Positions 1-5,006 of a stretch of DNA of 5,006 bases are shown here, piece after piece. Position 1 is the first letter of the stretch; each line of letters begins with the position of its first letter. The DNA is taken from positions 1 through 5,006 of the forward strand of contig DGEE01000112.1 in the NCBI GenBank assembly GCA_002385815.1. Direction: 5' to 3'. Under the pieces are notes generated by a model that saw only the letters and a list, made by a program, of their open reading frames with translations, did not search any database and was not told the origin of the DNA. The translations under genes were made by a program, and so were the position numbers. This DNA comes from Hungateiclostridiaceae bacterium UBA3934. GTDB taxonomy: Bacteria; Bacillota; Clostridia; Acetivibrionales; DTU013.

Positions 1-398
1 TCATATGCGCCGGACACATACTTCTCGGTCATAAGTACGTCATTGCACAGACTCTGGTCCAGCGCCATGTTAGATTGACCTGCCTGGAAACAGAGCCCGG
101 CTGACGGGGCATTCTGCTGCTGCATCTGCTGTGATCCGGCGCCGCTTTGCATGCCTGCCCCTGACTGCTGGCTGCCGCCGGATTGCTGTCCCATTGGCGG
201 CACCTGTCCGCTCAGTAATTGATTCAGGGTATTCAGATGTTCCTGCTCGATTTTGGCATGATTTGCAAAAATGTTCTTAAGCTGCGGATCTGATGCCTGC
301 TGTGCATAGTTGTTGTATTTCTCGATACAAATCTCCTCATGGCGCTTCTGATCCTCCAGAAGCATCCTTTCCTTTGTCGTCAGACTGATATTCATCAT
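1..398 (-). CDS. Coat-F (CotF) domain spore coat protein, 3' end cut by window edge
   Basis: This is probably a structural spore coat protein of the coat-F family, deposited on the forespore surface. 132 codons are visible and the frame is still open at the left edge. Residues 5-63 form an amphipathic helical hairpin typical of the family, with the pieces LTTKERMLLEDQKRHEE, EKYNNYAQQASDPQLK and HAKIEQEHLNTLN. Its Glu/His pattern resembles a ferritin-like bundle. Residues 65-100 are a low-complexity linker rich in Gln, Gly, Ser and Met. The second helical part begins near residue 112 with LDQSLCNDVLMTEKYVSGAY, another hallmark of the family. The first of two adjacent ATG codons was chosen because it lies 8 bases from a strong AAGGAGGTG; the second, three bases further on, would also work. 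It lies 72 bases downstream of the ytvI-like gene on the same strand. Family membership is confident, but its place in the coat and its regulation are not visible. Confidence 0.9.
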   Translation of the reverse strand, partial: MMNISLTTKERMLLEDQKRHEEICIEKYNNYAQQASDPQLKNIFANHAKIEQEHLNTLNQLLSGQVPPMGQQSGGSQQSGAGMQSGAGSQQMQQQNAPSAGLCFQAGQSNMALDQSLCNDVLMTEKYVSGAY

Positions 399-406
399 AT
401 ATTTTA

Positions 407-415
407 CACCTCCTT
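407..415 (-). promoter_or_regulatory. Ribosome binding site of the coat-F gene
   Basis: On the minus strand this reads AAGGAGGTG, a near-perfect anti-16S match. It lies 8 bases before the ATG at 398 and 11 bases before the alternative ATG at 395, so it favours the upstream start. Its strength implies efficient translation, as expected for a structural coat protein. Confidence 0.85.
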
Positions 416-460
416 CAATAGTGTTTTCCAAAGGGGGTAAAATATATGCGCATCAACTGC

Positions 461-475
461 CCTGATTGTCTCAGG
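461..475. other. Small perfect hairpin overlapping the ytvI stop codon
   Basis: The arms CCTGA and TCAGG (5 bp, 5-base loop) overlap the TGA stop of the ytvI-like gene at 471-473. On the minus strand the hairpin is followed by GGCAGTTGATGCG, not a U-tract, so it is not a convincing intrinsic terminator. It could at most modulate read-through into the coat-F gene or mRNA processing between the two. Confidence 0.3.
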
Positions 476-1712
476 AAAGATCCGTGTCTGCGCAGGTATC
501 AACAGATACATTGTCGGACGGACTTTTGCTGGCATCATCAGATGTGGTGTCGGTGGGACTTGTGCCAGTGTCAGATGTGCCGCGACTGTTTTGCATGATG
601 CCTGTGCTTCCGCTGCTACCTTTGTCTCTGTCAAAGCCTATGATTTCCTTGACTGGTCTTTTACTGTAGATAGTTACGAGTATATTGCGGATGAGGATGA
701 AAGATATCGGCCCGAGTATCAGCCCAGTGAACCCTATCAGCTTGAGGCCGATGTACATGGACAGCAAAGTGAGCAGCGGATGTACGCCGATCTGCTGACC
801 CACCACCTTGGGCTCTACGATCTGGCGGACGACGAGTATGACCAGATACAGGATTATAACTGAAACGCCCATCCTGATATCGCCGGTGACGAAGGAATAC
901 AGGGACCATGGTATCAGGACACTCCCTGCACCGAGTATCGGCAGTGCATCTATGACGGCGATCAGGAATGCAAGGAGCAGCGTGTATTTGGCGCCGATTA
1001 TGATCAGACCGGCGAGGAGTTCGCAAAAGGTAATGACCATCATGATGAGTGCTGCTCTCAGATAGCCGAATATTGCTGTGAACAGATCCTGCTTGATGGC
1101 CAGGATGCGGTCCATCCAGCTCCCGGGCAAATGGCGTCTGAGCACGGAGGATATCCTGTGGCGGTCTTTCGCCATGAAAAATGTTGCCAGTATCGTTACT
1201 ATCGTGAATATTATGATTTCAGGCAGCGATATTGCAGTCACATAAGCGCCCTTTACTACCGCCTTCCCAAAATTGGTGACAGTATTTGAAAGATTGGAGA
1301 TTATACTTCCCAGATTGTCTGTTATCTCCACAGGCATCCATTCGATATATTCCGCACCCTTTATCATCAAATCAGAAATATAGGAATACAGACCTGAGAA
1401 AAAGGCAGGAGCAGAGGCGATCAGACTCCTGATCTCATCTATCAGCCTCAGGATGCCGAGCACTACAACTGTCACTATCATCGCCATCAGCAGAAGGAGT
1501 ATTATCGGCGCTGATATTTTCCTTTTGATGTGCAGCTTGCTGTCCAGTACTCTGATCAGCGGTTCCATCATCGATGAAAGAGCGAAAGCTATAAGGAAGG
1601 GCAGGAGGAAAAAAGCCAGTCTGACAGCAAGCAGGACTCCGCCTACTACTGATATGATCACCAGAACGAATATTCCGAGTTTTTTCAGACTATCTCTGTT
1701 TATTTCGTCCAT
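471..1712 (-). CDS. ytvI: Sporulation integral membrane protein YtvI-like (AI-2E transporter superfamily)
   Basis: This 413-residue polytopic membrane protein belongs to the AI-2E/PerM-like transporter superfamily (PF01594), in the YtvI branch linked to sporulation. Hydrophobic segments lie near residues 11-30, 32-48, 67-88, 157-181, 218-240, 240-275, 280-296 and 310-340. The soluble, partly helical stretch at about 90-155 sits between the third and fourth, as usual for the family. Diagnostic motifs are IDALPILGAGSVLIPW (254-269) and EPKVVGQQIGVHPLLTL (300-316). The transported substrate is not known for this branch; AI-2 export should not be assumed. Residues from about 354 to the end form an unusual polar tail rich in Ser, Thr and Asp, beyond the last membrane segment. 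The ATG start has GGGAG 7 bases upstream (1720-1724). It is divergent from the Na/Pi transporter and may be co-transcribed with the downstream coat-F gene. Family assignment is strong; the YtvI label rests on motifs, overall length and the sporulation neighbour. Confidence 0.88.
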   Translation of the reverse strand: MDEINRDSLKKLGIFVLVIISVVGGVLLAVRLAFFLLPFLIAFALSSMMEPLIRVLDSKLHIKRKISAPIILLLLMAMIVTVVVLGILRLIDEIRSLIASAPAFFSGLYSYISDLMIKGAEYIEWMPVEITDNLGSIISNLSNTVTNFGKAVVKGAYVTAISLPEIIIFTIVTILATFFMAKDRHRISSVLRRHLPGSWMDRILAIKQDLFTAIFGYLRAALIMMVITFCELLAGLIIIGAKYTLLLAFLIAVIDALPILGAGSVLIPWSLYSFVTGDIRMGVSVIILYLVILVVRQIVEPKVVGQQIGVHPLLTLLSMYIGLKLIGFTGLILGPISFILIRNILVTIYSKRPVKEIIGFDRDKGSSGSTGIMQNSRGTSDTGTSPTDTTSDDASKSPSDNVSVDTCADTDLS

Positions 1713-1734
1713 AAGACAACTCCCGCTACGTTAT

Positions 1735-1763
1735 ATAATAAATTATACAGAGATGTTCGTCAA
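1735..1763 (-). promoter_or_regulatory. Predicted sigma-A-type promoter for the ytvI-like gene
   Basis: On the minus strand, TTGACG (1763-1758) is followed by a 17-base spacer and TATTAT (1740-1735), each hexamer 5/6 to consensus. The inferred start point is near 1728, about 16 bases before the ATG, which leaves room for the GGGAG ribosome site. A housekeeping-type promoter is slightly unexpected for a sporulation gene; I could not see a convincing sigma-E or sigma-G promoter here. Confidence 0.6.
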
Positions 1764-1801
1764 TCTGCTATTTTGTTTGTCTAAAATGCTATTTTTTTAT
1801 G

Positions 1802-1827
1802 CCCGCAGTCAGGCAAAGATTTGCGGG
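1802..1827. other. Hairpin-forming inverted repeat between divergent promoters
   Basis: CCCGCA (1802-1807) pairs perfectly with TGCGGG (1822-1827) around a 14-base loop. No T-run follows the stem on either strand: T-rich sequence precedes it on the plus strand, and the minus strand reads into CATAAAAAAATAG. It is therefore not a standard terminator. It lies between the two predicted promoters and upstream of both, so it would not be in either mRNA. An operator or a remnant is possible. A separate 10-bp palindrome, ATCAGCTGAT, lies at 1846-1855. Confidence 0.35.
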
Positions 1828-1887
1828 AAGAACGCTGGGGTCCGTATCAGCTGATTTTCGGTGAATTTGAGAATAGTTCTGATCTGA

Positions 1888-1916
1888 GTGACAGATACTT
1901 TTTTATGTTATATACT
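1888..1916 (+). promoter_or_regulatory. Predicted sigma-A-type promoter for the Na/Pi transporter operon
   Basis: GTGACA (1888-1893), a 17-base spacer and TATACT (1911-1916) give 5/6 matches to each sigma-A hexamer. The inferred start near 1923 yields a leader of about 77 bases before the ATG at 2000. It faces away from the ytvI promoter, with about 125 bases between the two -35 boxes. Confidence 0.6.
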
Positions 1917-1919
1917 ATT

Positions 1920-1958
1920 TTTGCAAAGTATTTGCAGCATTTTTCGAGCAGTTGCAAC
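1920..1958 (+). repeat. Cluster of TTGCA repeats in the transporter leader
   Basis: TTTGCA occurs at 1920-1925 and 1931-1936, exactly 11 bases apart, and a third TTGCA at 1952-1956 lies within the palindrome GTTGCAAC (1951-1958). The cluster starts just after the predicted -10 box and covers the predicted transcription start. One-helical-turn spacing is what a dimeric regulator would use, and PhoP-type boxes in Firmicutes are also about 11 bases apart, but the hexamer differs from the known TTAACA-like box. Functional meaning is unproven. Confidence 0.3.
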
Positions 1959-1988
1959 AATAACAGCAAATGAAGTTATCAACGAACC

Positions 1989-1995
1989 AGGGGGG
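1989..1995 (+). promoter_or_regulatory. Ribosome binding site that sets the Na/Pi transporter start
   Basis: The purine run AGGGGGG ends 4 bases before the ATG at 2000. An earlier in-frame ATG at 1970 has no Shine-Dalgarno sequence (GCAACAATAACAGCAA precedes it) and would add ten polar residues before the first membrane helix. The ATG at 2000 is therefore the better start. Confidence 0.75.
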
Positions 1996-1999
1996 TACT

Positions 2000-3616
2000 A
2001 TGTCTATCTACATGATTTTTATGTTGCTTGGCGGGCTTGGTATGTTTCTGTACGGCATGAAAATGATGTCGGACGGCCTGGAAAAAGTAGCAGGCGACAG
2101 GATGAGACGGGTGTTGGAGGTATTGACAACGAACCGCTTTGCTGCCGTTGGTGTCGGGGCCGGAGTAACTGCGTTGGTCCAAAGCTCGTCTGCGACCACT
2201 GTCATGATCGTCGGTTTCGTCAATGCAGGACTGATGTCACTTCTTCAGGCAGCCGGGATCATAATGGGCGCCAATATAGGAACCACGATAACAGCTCAGC
2301 TTATCGCCTTCAAGCTGTCTGACGTGGCACCTTTCATACTTTTTGCAGGGATGCTGATGACCGTTTTTATAAAAAAGAAAAAAATAGCCAGGATAGGGGA
2401 AATAGTGCTGGGCTTTGGTATCCTTTTTGTGGGACTGAGCCTTATGTCCGATGCTATGAGGCCGCTGAGGGACAATGAAGCTTTCAGGAATTTCCTTATC
2501 AATTTCAAGAATCCTGTCATTGGCGTGCTGATAGGGGCTGTTTTCACTGCGATAATACAGAGCTCCTCTGCTTCTGTAGGTATATTGCAATCATTCGCAC
2601 TGTCGGGACTGATAGGGCTGGACGCTGCAGTATTTGTCATACTGGGACAGAACATCGGCACCTGTGTGACGGCAGTGATTTCCGCAATAGGAACCAGTGC
2701 CAATTCAAAGCGTGCCGCGGGGATACATCTCATGTTCAACATAACAGGGACCATAATCTACCTGATTCTGCTTATGCTGTTTCCGGGTATAGTCGGTTTG
2801 ATCGAGCTCATATCCCCGACTGACATTCCCAGGCAGATAGCCAATTTCCATACATTGTTCAATGTAACGGTGACAGTACTGCTCTTCCCGTTCACCAAAA
2901 TTCTGGTCAAACTCATAACACGGATCATTCCTGAGAAGAAATCTGAACAGGATATGGAAAAGAGACTTCTGTACCTTGATGAGAGGATCGCACAGACGCC
3001 GGCCATAGCTTTGAGACAGGTGCTGAAGGAGACGGATCGTATGGGAAGGATGGTAGCCGACAATATGCAGCTGGCACTTGAGGCATTTTTTGAAACCGAT
3101 GAACAGAAAGCCGACAAGGTACTGAAGAAAGAAGAAACGATAGATTATCTGTGTGACAACATATCTGCTTATCTTGTTGAATTCAGGGGCTATGACCTTT
3201 CAAAAAATGATCTGAGGATCATGGGAAGTCTCCATCATGTGCTGATCGATCTGGAACGTATCGGTGACTATGCTGAGAACATAGCTGAGTTTGCGATGGA
3301 GTTTCCCGACAAGATAGCTGATATGTCGAACGACGGAAGGACAGAGCTTGGTTCCATGGCTGAAAAAGTGATGGAAACGCTGCGCACAAGCATGGAAGTG
3401 TTCAATGCCCGCGATGCAAACCGGATAAAGGTCGTCGAGGATCTCGAGCAGGTGGTCGATGAGATGAAAAAGACATATATCAGCAATCATGTGGACAGGC
3501 TTCAGACTAAAGCATGTGATCCGCGACTGGATGTACTTTACACTAATATGGTGACCTCTCTGGAGAGGGTGTCGGACCACGCGCTGAATATCGTACAATC
3601 TCTGCAACACGCCTGA
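2000..3616 (+). CDS. Na/Pi cotransporter family protein with C-terminal PhoU-like domain
   Basis: This 538-residue inner-membrane protein is related to sodium/phosphate symporters (NptA/YjbB type). Residues 1-308 carry two inverted Na_Pi_cotrans repeats. The first has QSSSATT (61-67) and GANIGTT (90-96); the second has QSSSAS (187-192) and GQNIGT (216-221). QSSS motifs line the substrate site in this family. About nine to ten hydrophobic segments are visible. Residues from about 325 to 538 form a soluble PhoU-like helical domain with two ExxxD-type motifs, ERIGDYAENIAE (419-430) and LERVSDHALNI (521-531), which in PhoU proteins bind metal clusters and regulate phosphate flux. The length and fused layout are normal for bacterial members. 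Direction of phosphate movement (uptake, or export as reported for E. coli YjbB) cannot be read from sequence. It is the first gene of a probable two-gene operon with the Nudix hydrolase. A basic KKKK loop (125-128) is encoded by a long A-rich tract containing an in-frame slippery heptamer. Confidence 0.94.
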   Translation: MSIYMIFMLLGGLGMFLYGMKMMSDGLEKVAGDRMRRVLEVLTTNRFAAVGVGAGVTALVQSSSATTVMIVGFVNAGLMSLLQAAGIIMGANIGTTITAQLIAFKLSDVAPFILFAGMLMTVFIKKKKIARIGEIVLGFGILFVGLSLMSDAMRPLRDNEAFRNFLINFKNPVIGVLIGAVFTAIIQSSSASVGILQSFALSGLIGLDAAVFVILGQNIGTCVTAVISAIGTSANSKRAAGIHLMFNITGTIIYLILLMLFPGIVGLIELISPTDIPRQIANFHTLFNVTVTVLLFPFTKILVKLITRIIPEKKSEQDMEKRLLYLDERIAQTPAIALRQVLKETDRMGRMVADNMQLALEAFFETDEQKADKVLKKEETIDYLCDNISAYLVEFRGYDLSKNDLRIMGSLHHVLIDLERIGDYAENIAEFAMEFPDKIADMSNDGRTELGSMAEKVMETLRTSMEVFNARDANRIKVVEDLEQVVDEMKKTYISNHVDRLQTKACDPRLDVLYTNMVTSLERVSDHALNIVQSLQHA

Positions 3617-3657
3617 TTTTGACAGGACATGAAGAGTCGTACACATAGGGAAAAACC

Positions 3658-4059
3658 ATGAAGAAAATAAGAGATGTCACTGCAGCAATAATATTAAATG
3701 ATAATAAGGTCTTCATCGCCAGAAGGGCGCCTGGTGAGAAAATGGCGGGCGGATGGGAGTTTCCGGGAGGAAAGCCCGAAGCAAATGAAACCGCTGAAGA
3801 GTGTCTGAGGAGAGAACTCTTTGAGGAACTGGGTATTGAAGCGAGGATAAAGGACTTATTCTGTGAAAGCACATACGAATATCCTCAGGGCACCATACGC
3901 CTGCTGGCATATTTTGCGGAAATCGTACACGGTGACATAAGCCTCAGTGTCCATGATGATTACATATGGGCGGACGTGGATGAGTTGCCCGGATATGACC
4001 TGCTTCCTGCCGATATACCAGTGGCTGAAAAGCTGATTAAAATGATGTCGTCGAAATAG
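3658..4059 (+). CDS. MutT-type Nudix hydrolase (probable 8-oxo-dGTP or other NTP pyrophosphohydrolase)
   Basis: This 133-residue cytoplasmic protein is a single Nudix domain. The Nudix box GX5EX7REUXEEXGU is complete from G38 to I60, with E44, R52, E53, E56 and E57 in place, so the Mg-binding catalytic helix is intact. It is preceded by GGWEFPGGK (31-39), which together with the MKK start, the RRA stretch (22-24) and the near-C-terminal LLPADIPVAEKL (115-126) resembles MutT and related NTP pyrophosphohydrolases. In MutT the corresponding region contacts the nucleobase. The likely reaction is hydrolysis of a nucleoside triphosphate to the monophosphate plus pyrophosphate, removing oxidised or unwanted nucleotides. 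The exact substrate is uncertain because close paralogues act on CTP or modified pyrimidines. The ATG is preceded by AGGG (3647-3650) with 7-base spacing. It starts 41 bases after the transporter stop with no evident terminator or promoter between, which suggests co-transcription. Confidence 0.92.
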   Translation: MKKIRDVTAAIILNDNKVFIARRAPGEKMAGGWEFPGGKPEANETAEECLRRELFEELGIEARIKDLFCESTYEYPQGTIRLLAYFAEIVHGDISLSVHDDYIWADVDELPGYDLLPADIPVAEKLIKMMSSK

Positions 4060-4073
4060 CAGATACTGAATTT

Positions 4074-4108
4074 GCAGCCGGATGGATTCTACAGGATCCC
4101 CCGGCTGC
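4074..4108. terminator. Hairpin between convergent genes, possible bidirectional terminator
   Basis: GCAGCCGG (4074-4081) pairs perfectly with CCGGCTGC (4101-4108). GGAT (4084-4087) can also pair with ATCC (4096-4099), extending the stem past a small internal loop to an 8-base terminal loop. It starts 14 bases after the Nudix stop and lies 50 bases beyond the stop of the converging hydrolase gene, which is the right place for a shared terminator. Neither strand has a good U-tract (TTGCATGG on plus, AAATTCAG on minus), so it may be a weak terminator or a 3'-end stabiliser. Confidence 0.5.
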
Positions 4109-4158
4109 TTGCATGGAAAAAGCATGTGCTTCGTAACAGAGTATCGTGGGATGGACGG

Positions 4159-5006
4159 TCAGGGCCAGATATTGCGCGGGTCGACCCCATATACCTGGAC
4201 GACCTCAAGGGCGGGGCTGTTGGCAATATCCTTCGGGGTGACGATCAGGCCGCCGTCACTGTCCAGATCATAACCATAGTACCTGTATGCCTGCCAGATC
4301 AGATGTGAGCAGTGCGTACCCTTTATTTTGTCCTTGTCCGCAGATTTGGGGCCGAATATGCCAACTGTCAGATCATAGGGGATATCGTGGAGAAGCTCCA
4401 GTGCTGTAATCGCGATTTGCTTCATTTCCTCATATGTGGCACCTTTCGGCCTGAGAAGCATGAAATTGGGATAATTTGTCCACTTCGATATGTGCTGTAT
4501 GGACGAGTTTTGGCCCAGCACCACCGACTCCAGTGTTTCCCCTTTTCCGACATCTACCACCAGCGCCGCATGGCCGTTTCGCCAGCCATAGGTATGTGAT
4601 GATTTGGTTATCAGTATATCCCCCTCATGGATGGGTGCCATATCAGTACCGCTTATGTAATTGCCACTCTCATCGATGATGGACTCTTCCCTTGAGATCG
4701 GGCTGTTTTTCTCACATATGATCCCGATTTTTTTGAAGAAGTTTTGCTGGTAGCGCAGCAAATGCTCATCCCAGTCATCATAAAGCTCCTTTATCTCATC
4801 TACCGCAGGTTTTCCGAGACCAGTCTGGAGATACAGCAGCCAGTAATCTTCATCGGTGAACGAGTCCTTTTGCAGGACCGGTTCGATATCAGCCATCGGG
4901 TAATCAGAGTATATGTGGGCCATAGGTTCCACGGCTGCCATGGAAACCATCAGGACAGTTATCACAATTGCTGTCGTAATCAATGCTATGGATAATATGC
5001 GAAAGA
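4159..5006 (-). CDS. YiiX/YebB-like permuted NlpC/P60 family cysteine hydrolase, N-terminus cut by window edge
   Basis: 281 codons are visible; the frame stays open to the right edge, so the true start lies outside. A TTG at 4983-4981 is an in-frame possible start, but no ribosome site supports it and upstream codons continue the hydrophobic segment. Numbering from that TTG, residues 1-17, with the seven codons before them, form a membrane anchor or signal peptide. About 25-110 are an acidic, Trp/Tyr-rich region without a recognised domain. The catalytic domain starts at IHEGDILI (118-125), followed by RNGHAALVVD (135-144) with the presumed catalytic His138, an acidic residue at E152, and THCSHLIWQAY (223-233) with the presumed nucleophile Cys225. 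His before Cys is the circularly permuted order of the YiiX/DUF830 (Peptidase C92) group of the NlpC/P60 superfamily. Members are amidase- or peptidase-like; the substrate here is unknown. Peptidoglycan or another envelope target is inferred from the membrane segment. It converges on the Nudix gene. Confidence 0.8.
   Translation of the reverse strand, partial: FRILSIALITTAIVITVLMVSMAAVEPMAHIYSDYPMADIEPVLQKDSFTDEDYWLLYLQTGLGKPAVDEIKELYDDWDEHLLRYQQNFFKKIGIICEKNSPISREESIIDESGNYISGTDMAPIHEGDILITKSSHTYGWRNGHAALVVDVGKGETLESVVLGQNSSIQHISKWTNYPNFMLLRPKGATYEEMKQIAITALELLHDIPYDLTVGIFGPKSADKDKIKGTHCSHLIWQAYRYYGYDLDSDGGLIVTPKDIANSPALEVVQVYGVDPRNIWP

Noticed and set aside
436..452. Possible sporulation (sigma-E or sigma-K like) -10 element CATATATTTTA upstream of the coat-F gene
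   Set aside because: The match to the -10 is partial and no correctly spaced -35 is present, so it cannot be separated from chance in AT-rich leader sequence.
661..1026. A 121-codon minus-strand open frame inside ytvI, and plus-strand open frames at 466-669, 591-863 and 808-1065
   Set aside because: They overlap the well-supported ytvI frame, have no family motifs and no ribosome sites, and their composition is that of shifted or antisense reading of a membrane protein.
1453..1854. A 133-codon plus-strand open frame running antisense through the 5' part of ytvI into the intergenic region
   Set aside because: Its sequence is the antisense of a hydrophobic coding region followed by intergenic DNA, with no motif or ribosome site.
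1802..1862. Possible riboswitch or small RNA in the divergent intergenic region
   Set aside because: The hairpin and palindrome do not form a recognisable riboswitch core, lie upstream of both predicted transcripts, and have no terminator after them.
1990..1995. Six-G run at the transporter ribosome site as a phase-variation switch
   Set aside because: Six bases is short for slippage-based phase variation, and a length change would only slightly alter Shine-Dalgarno spacing.
1888..2322. A 144-codon plus-strand open frame overlapping the start of the Na/Pi transporter
   Set aside because: It is a shifted reading of the transporter gene, which has clear family motifs and a proper ribosome site; the frame begins upstream of the predicted transcription start.
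4072..4308. Plus-strand open frames of 78 and 63 codons after the Nudix gene
   Set aside because: They start inside the hairpin between convergent genes and run antisense through the 3' end of the hydrolase gene; no motif or ribosome site supports them.

Overview
The window looks like chromosomal DNA from an endospore-forming member of the Firmicutes, most likely Clostridia. Two of its five genes belong to sporulation-associated families (a coat-F type spore coat protein and a YtvI-type membrane protein). Shine-Dalgarno sequences are strong and purine-rich, and ATA, AGA and AGG codons are common. The sequence alone does not fix genus or species. I see no tRNA or rRNA gene, no CRISPR array, no insertion sequence and no phage gene.

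Layout, left to right. Positions 1-398 (minus) hold the first 132 codons of a coat-F protein whose 3' end lies beyond the left edge. Positions 471-1712 (minus) hold a ytvI-like gene, 72 bases upstream of the coat gene and on the same strand, so the two may share a transcript. Positions 1713-1999 (287 bases) form a divergent intergenic region. It has a sigma-A-like promoter facing each way, a 6-bp hairpin, a 10-bp palindrome and a cluster of TTGCA repeats. Positions 2000-3616 (plus) encode a Na/Pi-cotransporter family protein with a PhoU-like C-terminal half. After 41 bases comes a MutT-type Nudix hydrolase at 3658-4059 (plus), probably in the same operon. A hairpin at 4074-4108 separates this operon from a convergent gene at 4159-5006 (minus). 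That gene is a membrane-anchored or exported hydrolase of the permuted NlpC/P60 (YiiX/YebB-like) type, and its N-terminus lies beyond the right edge.

How the genes fit together: the left pair suggests a spore envelope theme. The plus-strand pair suggests ion or phosphate handling followed by nucleotide-pool sanitation, though the functional link is only inferred from spacing. The right-hand hydrolase is probably cell-envelope associated. I do not see an obvious new multi-gene system. The more unusual points are an in-frame A AAA AAG slippery heptamer with possible downstream structure in the transporter gene, a Ser/Thr/Asp-rich tail on YtvI, a low-complexity linker splitting the coat-F protein, and the repeat cluster in the transporter leader.
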